Below are positions 1 through 8,394 of a stretch of DNA of 57,606 nucleotides, one piece after another. Each line of letters starts with the position of its first letter. Within the stretch, counting starts at the first letter, position 1. Position numbers and translations under genes: made by a program. A model generated the notes under the pieces. That model did no database searches and had not been told where the DNA came from. It worked only from the letters and a program-made list of their open reading frames with translations. Source of the stretch: Pedosphaera sp. (GTDB lineage: Bacteria > Verrucomicrobiota > Verrucomicrobiia > Limisphaerales > UBA9464). The stretch covers positions 1 through 57,606 of the forward strand of contig SIBK01000022.1 in assembly GCA_009695205.1 (NCBI GenBank), read 5' to 3'.

Positions 1-903
1 GAGGAACTCACTGCGCTGATGACAGTGGGAGGCGTAACGTCGGGGGTCACGGTCAGCGCGACCTCGTCGCTGGTGACGTACGCGCCCGGCAGTGAGATCA
101 GAGCTCGGTATTTCGCGCCATTGTCAGTCGGGGTTAGCGGGCCGAAAGTGACGCTCGCACCGGTGACTCCAGGAAGGCTCACTCCGTTCTTTTGCCATTG
201 AATGACAAGAGGCACAGCCGAGCTGGGAGCACTCAAGCTGAACGTGGTGAGACTGTTGTGCGCTGCGGATTGAGCTGTCGGCTGTTTGGTCACCGTAACG
301 GCGCCGCTTGCCGGAAGGCTGACCGACAGAAACGCGCCGGCGATCGGCAGGAGCTTTGCGGAAGCGGTCGTGTCCCCTTCATTGCGCCAGGCGACCTAGC
401 AGTAGTCGCCGCCGCCGCCCTCTTTGTACAGAGCTCGGATCAGATACCGATGACCTGCAAGAAGGGCGATCTGCGGGGAAGTTTCAGCGGGGGTGGCCCC
501 CCAAAGTATCCTCGAAAGCACCACAGCAACCGGTCTCCTCTGCCACTTGGGCTAGATTGGCTTCGGTTTCATCAGTGCTCAGCAACAACTGGCTGGCATC
601 ATCGCTGCGCAGGAAGAACTCGTAGTTGCCCGACAACACGGGAGTGACAAAGCCCGTGATTCGGCCGCCGTAGTTCTCGTGGGAATCGTCCGGAAACGCG
701 GTGCGAGTGTCGAAGGCGGTAAGGTAGAGCACCTGAGACGGACTGGCTGGATAACGGGGATCTTCCGTCAGCCCAGTAATAGGGGTGCCGGTGATGTTTG
801 TGTAGGTCTCGAATTTGAGGAGCCCTGGGACAATGAGTTGTGCCTGAGCAGCTCCGAGGGCGAACAGCCAGGCTAGGAGTGGAATGAAACTTCGATGGAT
901 CAT
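1..903 (-). pseudogene. PA14/Ig-like secreted protein, broken and cut by the window edge
   Basis: Reading leftwards from an ATG at 903, the protein has a signal peptide (MIHRSFIPLLAWLFALGAAQA) followed by a PA14-like segment with FLRSDDASQLLLSTDE and EETGCCGAF, typical of carbohydrate-binding PA14 domains in secreted verrucomicrobial proteins. The frame then fails: after the run of C at 497-502 the sensible reading (TPAETSPQIALLAGHRY) continues in another frame. A TAG at 398-396 interrupts the expected GGDY-x-x-VAWR motif. Beyond it the frame reads on as Ig-like sequence (FSLSAPSSAVPLVIQW) to position 1. Two lesions close together favour a pseudogene. Sequencing error cannot be excluded. The ligand is unknown. 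Confidence 0.65.
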
Positions 904-1164
904 ATCATTTTTGGGTCTGAAGTTGCGTCGTGTTACGGTCACATAGGAAAGTGCATATCACGCTCCGCACTCAGGGGGCATGTGGTGTCGACGGAGGTGG
1001 TATTAGTTGGTTAGCCTGAGTATTGATGTCGGGGTGTCAAGGCCATTTTTATCGGTGACGATTGACCAGGTGGATCCCGATGTTGTGAACGATCAGTACC
1101 CCGTTGGGGTCCATGGAATTTTTTGATCGCGAACCCAGGGTAGACTCAGGACTCCTAAGAAAAT

Positions 1165-1184
1165 CATGGAAAGTTTCTTCCATG
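1165..1184 (-). terminator. possible weak terminator downstream of the MFS/tolC/opp genes
   Basis: CATGGAA, a 6-base loop, then TTCCATG forms a 7-bp perfect stem. Read on the minus strand it is followed by ATTTTCTT, a short T-rich stretch. It lies about 165 bases past the stop of the MFS gene. The short stem and interrupted T run make it a weak candidate. Confidence 0.25.
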
Positions 1185-1268
1185 AATCAGCATCGCGCAG
1201 CGGGGTGGGGTGGGCGCTCATGATCTCGTGAAAACTAGATGACCCATCACCCGGCCTCTGCGGCCACT

Positions 1269-1324
1269 CTCTCCCAACATCCGATGTGGGGAGAGGTCGG
1301 GGTGAGGGGCCTGCGGGTGTCACG
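1269..1324. repeat. REP-like hairpin and dispersed GC-rich repeat, copy 1
   Basis: CTCTCCCAACAT, a CCG loop and ATGTGGGGAGAG form a 12-bp stem with one mismatch. The right half runs into GGTGAGGGGCCTGCGGGTGT (up to CACG at 1324). Closely similar sequence occurs at 43184-43231 and 57406-57447, so this is a dispersed repeat family of the genome. Confidence 0.6.
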
Positions 1325-1349
1325 CTTTTTCCGAGTCAGGTTGGAGGTC

Positions 1350-2525
1350 CTATTTTGAAGGCAGCAATTTCTTTCGGGCGAGAAGGCCTGCGGAGAGAGC
1401 AATCCCGGCGCAGGCGAGGTACGGAGCTGCGAGCGAGTATTTCAGCAGGCCGGTGGCGAACACAGGCCCGAGCACGCGGGCAAGGGTGGCGGCGCTCTGC
1501 GCCACACCCAGAGTGGCGCCCTGTTCGTCGGCTGGCGTGAACCGCGAAATCAACCCCATGGTTGGTGCCCGGTTGATGCCGGATCCGGCAGAGAAAAGGG
1601 CTAGGACCACGAGCAGTGCCGCGAGCCCTCCAGCGTAGGGAATCGCCGCGAGACTTGCGGCGACAACCATGAGGCTGCCCCAGATGAGTGTGCTTTCACC
1701 AAAACGCTTCACGAGTTGCCCGATCAATCCGCCCTGGATTAATGCCCCCATCAATCCGCAATAGGCAAACAAGTACCCGATCTTTTCCTCATCGAAATGA
1801 AATCGTTTCTCGAGCAGCAATGGGATGGTGCTCTCGAAACAGGTGAAGCTGAATGTGGCCAGGAAATACAGGCCCACGAGCAACCCCACCTGCGGAATCT
1901 TTATCGTGTGCGCAATTTGAGCCAGCCGGTTTTTTCGTTCCGGCATGGCGGCTCCAGGCGGGTGACTTTCGGCGAGGATGAAGAGGCCGGATATAAAATT
2001 GAGCGAGCAGAGCCCGGCGGCGACCCATCCCGGGCCCGCAAGTCCGAAATGCTTGAAAGCGATCCCGCCCACCACCGGACCCAGAATGAATCCCAACCCA
2101 AACGCCATGCCGATCATTCCCATTCCTTTGGAACGGTTCTCCGGTGTCGTGACATCGGCGATATAGGCGGAGGCGACCGAGAGGTTGGCGCCGCAGATTC
2201 CCGCAAACACGCGCGAGGCCAACAAAATTAGAAGGCCTGCGGTGCCCGCATAGCGGGCGGAAACGGCAAAGAGGGCATAGGCGCCTGCAGCTCCAAGATT
2301 GCTGATCAGCAGCACGGGCCTCCTTCCAATGCGATCGCTGAGCTGGCCCCACAAGGGTGCAAAGATCAATTGCATGAGGGAAAAGGCGCCGATGATTGCG
2401 CCGATCTGAAGCCCGTGCGCGCCATAGCGCTCGGCATAGCGCGGAAGCAGCGGCATCACGATCCCAAAGCCGATGAGATCGATGAAGACGGTGAGAAAGA
2501 TGATCAGGAGAGAGGGTTGTCGCAT
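1350..2525 (-). CDS. MFS transporter, drug:H+ antiporter (TetA-like) type
   Basis: The 391-residue protein has about 12 hydrophobic segments and no signal peptide, placing it in the inner membrane. The N-terminus (FIDLIGFGIVMPLLPRYAE) and the cytoplasmic loop motif GQLSDRIGRRPVLL at residues 60-73 are the classic motifs of the Tet/multidrug MFS group, and the length is normal for that family. It is the last gene of a minus-strand run, 58 bases after the TolC-type gene. MFS pumps sometimes work with outer membrane factors, but no periplasmic adaptor is present, so a joint efflux role is only suggested. The substrate cannot be read from sequence. Confidence 0.85.
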   Translation of the reverse strand: MRQPSLLIIFLTVFIDLIGFGIVMPLLPRYAERYGAHGLQIGAIIGAFSLMQLIFAPLWGQLSDRIGRRPVLLISNLGAAGAYALFAVSARYAGTAGLLILLASRVFAGICGANLSVASAYIADVTTPENRSKGMGMIGMAFGLGFILGPVVGGIAFKHFGLAGPGWVAAGLCSLNFISGLFILAESHPPGAAMPERKNRLAQIAHTIKIPQVGLLVGLYFLATFSFTCFESTIPLLLEKRFHFDEEKIGYLFAYCGLMGALIQGGLIGQLVKRFGESTLIWGSLMVVAASLAAIPYAGGLAALLVVLALFSAGSGINRAPTMGLISRFTPADEQGATLGVAQSAATLARVLGPVFATGLLKYSLAAPYLACAGIALSAGLLARKKLLPSK

Positions 2526-2583
2526 GTCTGGTTTCCTTCAGCGCGGGTTCGCCTGCTTGACCTACTGCCAGGACGCAGAGCAA

Positions 2584-3942
2584 TCACCGGATGCCCTTGA
2601 TCCGCACACCTTGCCCCGTGGCACGGTCGAGGCGAGCCCGTGCCACCGCGTAATCGTGGAGCGAAATGTTATAGGTCGTGCGAGCCTGGGTTAATGCAGT
2701 CTGCGCAGACAACACTTCCAGCTGGGTGCCAGATCCTGCTTCCGTCCTTGCGGTGGCAAGCCGCAACGCCTCCTCGGCCTGTTCGATGGCGCGCGTTTGC
2801 GATTCCTGGACTTCCTTCGCCTCAATAAAGAAGGAGTGCGCCGTGCGAACCTCCAATTCGATGCGCCGTCCGATATCCTCGATTTCAAGCCGTGCTTTTT
2901 CCTTGCGGGCCGTCGCCGCCCGCACCTTGCCCCGTGTGAGGCCAAAATCCCAAAGGTCCCAGGTAGCCTGGGCGCCAACCGTCCACCCGTGAACCTCATC
3001 GGATAAATGGGGTGCAAAGATCCGATTCTGGATTCCGTACCCGGCAACTCCCTCCAGTTGCGGATAAAATGCCGAGCGTGCCTGAATGATTTCTTCTTTG
3101 CGAAGCCGGTCTGTAGTCCGCAGACCGGCCAATTCGGGGCGTTGTGCGAGCCCCTTCGCCAGGGCGTTGGCCAAATCAATGGAATACGGATCGAGCTCTA
3201 GTTTGCCGGCGAGGGTAAGCGGAACCTCTTCGCCGAGGCCCGCCGGCAGATTCCAACCGAGCAAGTTTGCCAAGTTGATCTTGGCGATGCGATAGGCATT
3301 TCGGGCGCGGATCCATGGAGGCCGTGCGTTTGCCAACTCCACCTCCGCCCGCAGCACATTGAACCGCGGTGCTACGCCGGCATCGTAACGTCGTCGAGTG
3401 TCCGCGAGTTCCTGCTCCAGGAGCCCTATCGCGGACTCCCGGACGGTTATCTGTTCGGCAGTCATGAGGACATCGCTGTACGCCGTGCGCACCTGGAGCA
3501 GGGCGTCGTTGACAACCACCGCGTGCTGAGCAGCGGCCGCTTCGCGTGTAAGACGGGCCGAGCGCGCCGCTGACTTGAGACGGCCACCTCCGAGCACCGG
3601 TTGGGTGAATTGCAGATTCGCCAGCCAGTTTTGCTCTTTCCGGAAATGGAAGCCATTGGGGCCGAAGGGTACTTTTTCGATCTTACCCTCATCGTCAATG
3701 GAATACGCGCCTGTGGCGCTCGCCCTCGGCCGATAGATGGATTGCAACTGGAGGGCGATGGCTTGCGATTCTTCGACATCCTGCTTCGATTTGAGAATCG
3801 TCGGGTTCTGGCGCAACGCAACATCGAGGCATTCGGGCAGGGAGAGAGGATGATCCGGCCACGCGGGCCCATTCGTGCCGTTGGCCCATGCAACGTTGCA
3901 ACAGAGAGTGAGGCAAAAAGAGGCGATGAGCAGGAACAGCAT
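2584..3942 (-). CDS. TolC family outer membrane efflux protein
   Basis: This 452-residue protein has a cleavable signal peptide (MLFLLIASFCLTLCCNVAWA). The mature part begins with HPLSLPECLDVALRQNPTI, the diagnostic start of OEP/TolC repeats. Two similar halves rich in long helices (EQELADTRRRYDAGVAPR near residue 190; EAGSGTQLEVLSAQTALTQA near residue 400) match the two repeats of the trimeric channel-tunnel. It would form an outer membrane exit duct for an export system. Neighbours are the MFS gene downstream and the opp genes 95 bases upstream. No membrane fusion protein gene is in the window, so the partner pump is uncertain. Confidence 0.88.
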   Translation of the reverse strand: MLFLLIASFCLTLCCNVAWANGTNGPAWPDHPLSLPECLDVALRQNPTILKSKQDVEESQAIALQLQSIYRPRASATGAYSIDDEGKIEKVPFGPNGFHFRKEQNWLANLQFTQPVLGGGRLKSAARSARLTREAAAAQHAVVVNDALLQVRTAYSDVLMTAEQITVRESAIGLLEQELADTRRRYDAGVAPRFNVLRAEVELANARPPWIRARNAYRIAKINLANLLGWNLPAGLGEEVPLTLAGKLELDPYSIDLANALAKGLAQRPELAGLRTTDRLRKEEIIQARSAFYPQLEGVAGYGIQNRIFAPHLSDEVHGWTVGAQATWDLWDFGLTRGKVRAATARKEKARLEIEDIGRRIELEVRTAHSFFIEAKEVQESQTRAIEQAEEALRLATARTEAGSGTQLEVLSAQTALTQARTTYNISLHDYAVARARLDRATGQGVRIKGIR

Positions 3943-4037
3943 GGAAGCTTAATCTATTCCGGGTAGCACCCAGGTCAAGGTGTGGGTCATGGGTGCTGAG
4001 CATTTTGGACTCAAACTTCCCGAGACAACTCGAAGGC

Positions 4038-5027
4038 TTAACGCTCACCGCTGCCCTTCGGATCCAAGGCATCCCGCAGGCCGTCGCCGACGAAGTTCAA
4101 CGCGAGCAGTGTGGATGCCAGCAGCATCCCCGGACCGGCCAGTAACCACCAATACACTCGCACTGAATTGATTTGCGAGGCGCCTTCGGCGATCAAGGTC
4201 CCGAGGCTGGCTTGCGGTGGCCGGATGCCCAAACCGAGGTAGCTGAGAAAACTCTCGTAGAGAATGATGGAGGGAATGGTGAGGGTCAGATAGACGATCA
4301 CGACGCCGGAGATATTTGGAAGAATGTGGTGCAGCAGAATTCGTCGCGTATCCGCGCCGAGAGCTCGGCTGGCGATAACAAAGGGGCGATTCCGGAGGGA
4401 GATCACCTGCCCGCGGACAATGCGTGCCATGGTCAGCCAGGAGACCGCCCCGAGACCGGCGAATAGAAAGACCATACGCGCCGAGTTTCCGAGCCTTGGC
4501 GAAATGAATTCGAAGAGGCGAGCGAGATGTCCTTCCAGGGTCGTGATGAGTACGATTACGAACACGATTCCCGGCATGGAATACAACACGTCGACAAATC
4601 GCATCATGACGCTGTCGAGACGTCCGCCGAGGTATCCCGCCACCATTCCCCACAGCACACCGATCAAAAGGCTGACGCCAGCCCCGACGCTCCCCACCAG
4701 CAGGGAGATTCGAGCTCCGGAAAAGGTACGGACCCAGAGATCGCGCCCATGGACATCTGTTCCCAACCAGTGCTGCCATCCGGGAGGGCCAAACTGGATG
4801 TCCGAACCGTGATCGGAGTCGAAGCGACTGATTACGGGAATGAGCAGGGTGGCCGCAATGATGAGTGCGAGGAAAATGCCGGCAAGCGCTGCGGGGCGGT
4901 TCCGTCGAAACCGCAGCCAGGCCTGCCTGTTGGGAGTTCTCGGTGAGGCTGAGGTGCCCTCCACAGGAAGTGGCCGGGCGATTTCGAGGGTGTTCTCAGC
5001 CCGGGGTGTTGGGGAATCCTGATTCAT
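4038..5027 (-). CDS. oppC: oligopeptide-type ABC transporter permease, OppC family
   Basis: The 329-residue inner membrane protein starts with a hydrophilic tail (residues 1-45), then a first membrane helix, then the BPD_transp_1 domain. WLGTDVHGRDLWVRTFSGARISL is split here as WLGTDVHGRDLW and ARISL, the hallmark of OppC/DppC proteins. The EAA loop appears as ASRALGADTRRILLHHILPN. The start overlaps the oppB stop in ATGA (5024-5027), indicating translational coupling. With OppB it would form the channel of a peptide or nickel-type importer. The ATP-binding subunits are not next to it. Confidence 0.88.
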   Translation of the reverse strand: MNQDSPTPRAENTLEIARPLPVEGTSASPRTPNRQAWLRFRRNRPAALAGIFLALIIAATLLIPVISRFDSDHGSDIQFGPPGWQHWLGTDVHGRDLWVRTFSGARISLLVGSVGAGVSLLIGVLWGMVAGYLGGRLDSVMMRFVDVLYSMPGIVFVIVLITTLEGHLARLFEFISPRLGNSARMVFLFAGLGAVSWLTMARIVRGQVISLRNRPFVIASRALGADTRRILLHHILPNISGVVIVYLTLTIPSIILYESFLSYLGLGIRPPQASLGTLIAEGASQINSVRVYWWLLAGPGMLLASTLLALNFVGDGLRDALDPKGSGER

Positions 5028-5944
5028 TGAGAAGATTTGGTGCGGGGGTCCAGGAGGCCATAGCTAAAGTCCACAACCATGTTGAGCCCAAGCAAGAGGA
5101 TCGCGTAGAGCATCACCAGACCGATGGTCATGGGGTAGTCGCGGTTAATCGAACTGTTCACCAGGAAAACGCCAATGCCGGGCACTTGAAAAATGTTTTC
5201 CACGACAAAACTTCCGGTAAGGAGATCGGCCAGCATCGGCCCGCTATAGGAGAGCACCGGCAAGACAGCCGGACGAAAGGCGTGTTTCAGTAGAACACGG
5301 AGCTCCGACAAGCCCTTGGCCCGGGCGGTCTGAATGAACTCGCTCTGTAGCGTCTGCATCATGCCCTCCCGCATCAATCGAGCGATCCGTCCGGCGAAAT
5401 AGAGCCCCAGGGTGACCATGGGCAGCACTGCATGGAGTGGAGAGCCCCAGAGTCCCACGGGGAACCAGCCGAGCTTGAGTCCAAAGACCAGCACGAGAAC
5501 GGGGCCAATGACAAATCCCGGGACGCAGATGGCGAGTAACACCAGCAAACTGATGCCCCAGTCCGCCCATTGGCCCCGCCACACCGCGGTGCAGAATCCG
5601 GTTGGGATTCCGATGCCGAGGGCGAATCCGAAGGCCAGCAGTCCGAGTGTCAAGGAGACGGGCAATCCCTGGGCGATGATGTCGGTTACGCTATGGTTCC
5701 GGTACTTGAGAGAGGGCCCTAGATCCCCGCGAAAGACCCCCGCGAGGAAACGTCCGTATTGCTGCCATAGCGGTTCATCGAGATGATAGCGTTGCATCAA
5801 TTGACGTTCGATTTCGGGGGAAGCGGATTTACGTTCCCGATCAAAGGGTCCGCCGGGTGCGACGCGAACGAGAAAGAAGGCGAGGCTCGCAATGAGCACT
5901 ACCAGCGGCGGAATGGCTGCAAGCCTTCGGAAGATGAGAGGCAT
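5024..5944 (-). CDS. oppB: oligopeptide-type ABC transporter permease, OppB family
   Basis: A 306-residue permease with six predicted membrane segments. The N-terminus (RRLAAIPPLVVLIASLAFFL), the LDEPLWQQYGRFLAGVFRGD stretch and GPMLADLLTGSFVVENIFQV are signatures of OppB/DppB. The EAA loop is FIQTARAKGLSELRVLLKHA. It is the middle gene of oppA-oppB-oppC, 46 bases after oppA and overlapping oppC by 4 bases. Known OppB proteins pair with OppC to move peptides across the inner membrane. The specificity here is set by the OppA-type protein and is not known. Confidence 0.88.
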   Translation of the reverse strand: MPLIFRRLAAIPPLVVLIASLAFFLVRVAPGGPFDRERKSASPEIERQLMQRYHLDEPLWQQYGRFLAGVFRGDLGPSLKYRNHSVTDIIAQGLPVSLTLGLLAFGFALGIGIPTGFCTAVWRGQWADWGISLLVLLAICVPGFVIGPVLVLVFGLKLGWFPVGLWGSPLHAVLPMVTLGLYFAGRIARLMREGMMQTLQSEFIQTARAKGLSELRVLLKHAFRPAVLPVLSYSGPMLADLLTGSFVVENIFQVPGIGVFLVNSSINRDYPMTIGLVMLYAILLLGLNMVVDFSYGLLDPRTKSSQ

Positions 5945-5990
5945 CGGGCAGGAGAAGTTTTTGTGTTTGGAAGCGGTGCACCCTACGGCC

Positions 5991-7700
5991 TCACCGCCTT
6001 AGAGTGTCGGCACTATCCTTCCGGTAGATCGCGCCAAAAGGATGATGATCGGTAAGGTTTCCATAGATGCCCCCGAGGCGGTTGGTGTCAAAGGCAAACA
6101 ATCCGCGGTAGTAATAAATGGGAATGATAGGCAATTCGTCTCGGACAAGGATTGTTTCCGCCTGTTGAAGCAGGGCGAATCGTTTATGTTGATCGAGGGT
6201 TGCATTGCCCTGTTTGATAAGTCGATCGTACTCGGGATTGCTCCACCCCGTTCGATTGTTCAGGCTGGTGCTGAGGAAAAGATCCAGGAACGTGTTGGGA
6301 TCGTTATAATCACCGATCCAGGAGCTGCGGCAGAGGTCGTAGTTCGTGTGGGACTGTTCATTGAGATAGGATTTCCATTCAACCGGTTGCATTTGAAGTT
6401 GGATACCGAGGTGTTCCCGGAGCATTCGCTGCATTTCAACGCCAATCTGCTCGTGTAGCCGGGATCCACCGCCGCCACCCGCATTGAACATATATTGGAT
6501 GACCGGAAATCCACGACCTCCCGGAAAGCCCGCTGCCGCCAGAAGCCGTTTTGCCTCCTCTGGATTAAACGGCAATCCCTCCGGTGGCTCGTAGCCGCCG
6601 CAGCCCGGTGGAACCAGAGCCGTGGCAACCGGCTCTCCCATCCGCGTGATCCGTTCGACCAGTCGCCGCTTCTGAATCACCATGGCGATCGCTCGCCGAA
6701 CCCGTGCGTCGTTGAAGGGCGGACGTGTCACGTTGAGTCGCATGAAATAGACCGCGAGAAAAGTGAAGGAATGAAAATCCGGTCTCGTGCGAAGGATGTC
6801 GTTCAATTCAGTCGGAATGCTGCGGTTGTCGACAATAAAATCTGCCTGCCCCGAAAAGTAGAGATTCAGGGTGGCCGTCGGGGATTCGGTGGGGAGCACG
6901 TCGATGGTTTCCGCACGGACATTCGCGGCATCCCAATAGTGAGGATTCCGTCGCAACCGAATGCGATCGTTGAGTCGCCAGTCATCCAGTTGATAGGCGC
7001 CGGAACACGGAAGCACCTTGCTTCGGATCCATTGGTCGGCCTCGTTCCCAAGCGGTTCAATGGTCTGACGGGGAACGACAGCCAGGGTGTGAAAGGCGCA
7101 GAGATCAACGAAGAACGGAGTCGGGTTTTCGAGTTCTACCTCAACCGTCAGCGGGTCGAGAGCTCGAACGCCCAGCAGTGTATAATCCGGAGCAGAACGA
7201 TTGGTATGTAGAAACTCCCCATTCTTCACGTAGAAGAATTGACCCACGTAGTCGACGCCGGTCGCTGGATTGATAGCGCGGCGCCAGGAATACACGACAT
7301 CCTCAGCGCGGATCCGATCGCCGGTGGACCATCCAGCGTTTGTACGGAGGTGAAATGTGTAAATCTTCCCGTCGTTTGAAATCTCCCACGAATGAGCAAT
7401 TCCGGGTTCGGCCTGACCGCTCTGCGCGTTGAAGCGGGTCAATCCTTCAAACAAAGCAGAGGCCACTCGTCCATCGGGCTGGCCGGTGCAAACTTGTGGA
7501 TCAATGGTCTCCGGTTCCGATCCATTGAGGATCACGAGTGTGGCGCGGTCCCGTGCGCGGCATCCCGCGAGGCACAGAATCATCGCCAGGCATGCGAAGA
7601 CCTTGCAGAACTGCGGTGCAGGCAGTTGAGCTCGAATGCGGCAACGCGCAGACAGGGGAAAAGCGACCGAAACGATCCTCAACGGAAACATCCACGCCAC
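5991..7700 (-). CDS. oppA: extracellular solute-binding lipoprotein, OppA/SBP_bac_5 family
   Basis: The 569-residue protein carries a lipobox (LCLAGC, Cys near residue 47), so it is probably a lipid-anchored periplasmic binding protein. The mature part opens with NGSEPETIDPQVC and contains RVASALFEGLTRFN, HLRTNAGWSTGDRIRAEDVV and YSWRRAINPAT, all characteristic of OppA/MppA peptide-binding proteins. The leader before the hydrophobic core is long. A start at the Met at residue 4 (7691) or elsewhere is possible. It is the first gene of the opp cluster and would deliver peptides to OppBC. Confidence 0.87.
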   Translation of the reverse strand: MAWMFPLRIVSVAFPLSARCRIRAQLPAPQFCKVFACLAMILCLAGCRARDRATLVILNGSEPETIDPQVCTGQPDGRVASALFEGLTRFNAQSGQAEPGIAHSWEISNDGKIYTFHLRTNAGWSTGDRIRAEDVVYSWRRAINPATGVDYVGQFFYVKNGEFLHTNRSAPDYTLLGVRALDPLTVEVELENPTPFFVDLCAFHTLAVVPRQTIEPLGNEADQWIRSKVLPCSGAYQLDDWRLNDRIRLRRNPHYWDAANVRAETIDVLPTESPTATLNLYFSGQADFIVDNRSIPTELNDILRTRPDFHSFTFLAVYFMRLNVTRPPFNDARVRRAIAMVIQKRRLVERITRMGEPVATALVPPGCGGYEPPEGLPFNPEEAKRLLAAAGFPGGRGFPVIQYMFNAGGGGGSRLHEQIGVEMQRMLREHLGIQLQMQPVEWKSYLNEQSHTNYDLCRSSWIGDYNDPNTFLDLFLSTSLNNRTGWSNPEYDRLIKQGNATLDQHKRFALLQQAETILVRDELPIIPIYYYRGLFAFDTNRLGGIYGNLTDHHPFGAIYRKDSADTLRR

Positions 7701-7833
7701 CTTACACCCGTCAGGGGCATTGGCTCAAGCTCCGGCCCAAGCGGTTCTCATTTTGTCGGCTCAGACTGGCCAAACTCCAGGGCCTCTCCGCAGCTTTGTT
7801 CTTACACCGAGGTCCGACGGGACTCGATCCGTA

Positions 7834-8322
7834 TTACTTTCCGGGAGCCGGGGCGGGAGCCGGGGCGGGAGCCGGGGCGGGACCGGGAGTGAGAGCGGGA
7901 GTGAGAGCGGGAGTGAGAGCGGGAGTGAGAGCGGGAGTGAGAGCGGGAGAATTTGTCACGAGGATCGTGGAATTTGTAATGACCACGGTCTTCGGCAAGG
8001 TGGGGATGGTCGGCACTCCCATGGCTGCGGGAACTGTCGTGTTGCTGAGTTGCTTCCGAACGCCAGCGTACTGCGACTTGCTCTGGTACGCCGTCAATGA
8101 GGACACCAGCACGCAGAGAATTATGAAAGTCGTGGCCAGCCATTTCGTGAGGTTTGTCAGGGCGTTGCCGCCCCCGGCGCCAAACAGCGCCGCCGTGGTG
8201 TCTGCCCCAAATGCGGCCCCCATCCCAGCTTCCTTTTTTGGCAACTGGATGAGGATGAGTAAGCCGAGGGCGAGGCAGACGAGTACAAGGACGAAAGAAA
8301 ATAATCCAATAATGAGACTCAT
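7834..8322 (-). CDS. secG: preprotein translocase subunit SecG with a low-complexity repeat tail
   Basis: The first roughly 85 residues fit SecG: a first membrane helix (LIIGLFSFVLVLVCLALGLL), the loop containing QLPKKEAGMGAAFGAD with GAGGGNALTNLTKW, and a second membrane helix (TTFIILCVLVSSLTAY). SecG is the small accessory subunit of the SecYEG channel. Its position just upstream of tpiA is the reverse of, but related to, the frequent tpiA-secG pairing. The protein is 162 residues, about twice the usual length. The extension ends in five ALTP units and a run of AP dipeptides encoded by 12-bp tandem repeats. The tail's role is unknown. Confidence 0.82.
   Translation of the reverse strand: MSLIIGLFSFVLVLVCLALGLLILIQLPKKEAGMGAAFGADTTAALFGAGGGNALTNLTKWLATTFIILCVLVSSLTAYQSKSQYAGVRKQLSNTTVPAAMGVPTIPTLPKTVVITNSTILVTNSPALTPALTPALTPALTPALTPGPAPAPAPAPAPAPGK
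7843..7944. repeat. two adjacent 12-bp tandem repeat blocks inside secG
   Basis: Three copies of GGGAGCCGGGGC (7843-7878) are followed, after GGGACC, by five perfect copies of GGGAGTGAGAGC (7885-7944). Read on the coding strand they give AP-AP and ALTP units. The identical copies suggest recent expansion by slippage, and the 12-bp period keeps the secG frame open whatever the copy number. Confidence 0.9.
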
Positions 8323-8394
8323 AACGGGGATTGGGTGAAGCGGAACGTTTCGATATCGAGAAGAGGAGGTTGTGACAGGTTAGGTGTCGTGAAA

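Larger units (their letters stand above)
943..1349. other. intergenic region with a hairpin and a repeat copy
   Basis: No convincing gene is seen. The stretch holds an inverted repeat at 1165-1184 and a REP-like hairpin plus GC-rich repeat at 1269-1324, both listed separately. The open frame on the minus strand here (1093-1323) is largely made of the repeat and is not accepted as a gene. Confidence 0.6.

Noticed and set aside
192..647. Plus-strand open frames over the PA14 gene
   Set aside because: They lie antisense to a recognisable signal peptide and PA14 sequence and show no protein family pattern.
1789..2583. A 264-codon minus-strand frame overlapping the MFS gene
   Set aside because: It is the same strand in another frame of a clear 12-helix transporter, and its translation has no hydrophobic pattern.
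3965..3997. AGCACCCA and TGGGTGCT inverted repeat between oppC and tolC
   Set aside because: The loop is long (17 bases) and no T run follows on either strand, so it is not supported as a terminator.
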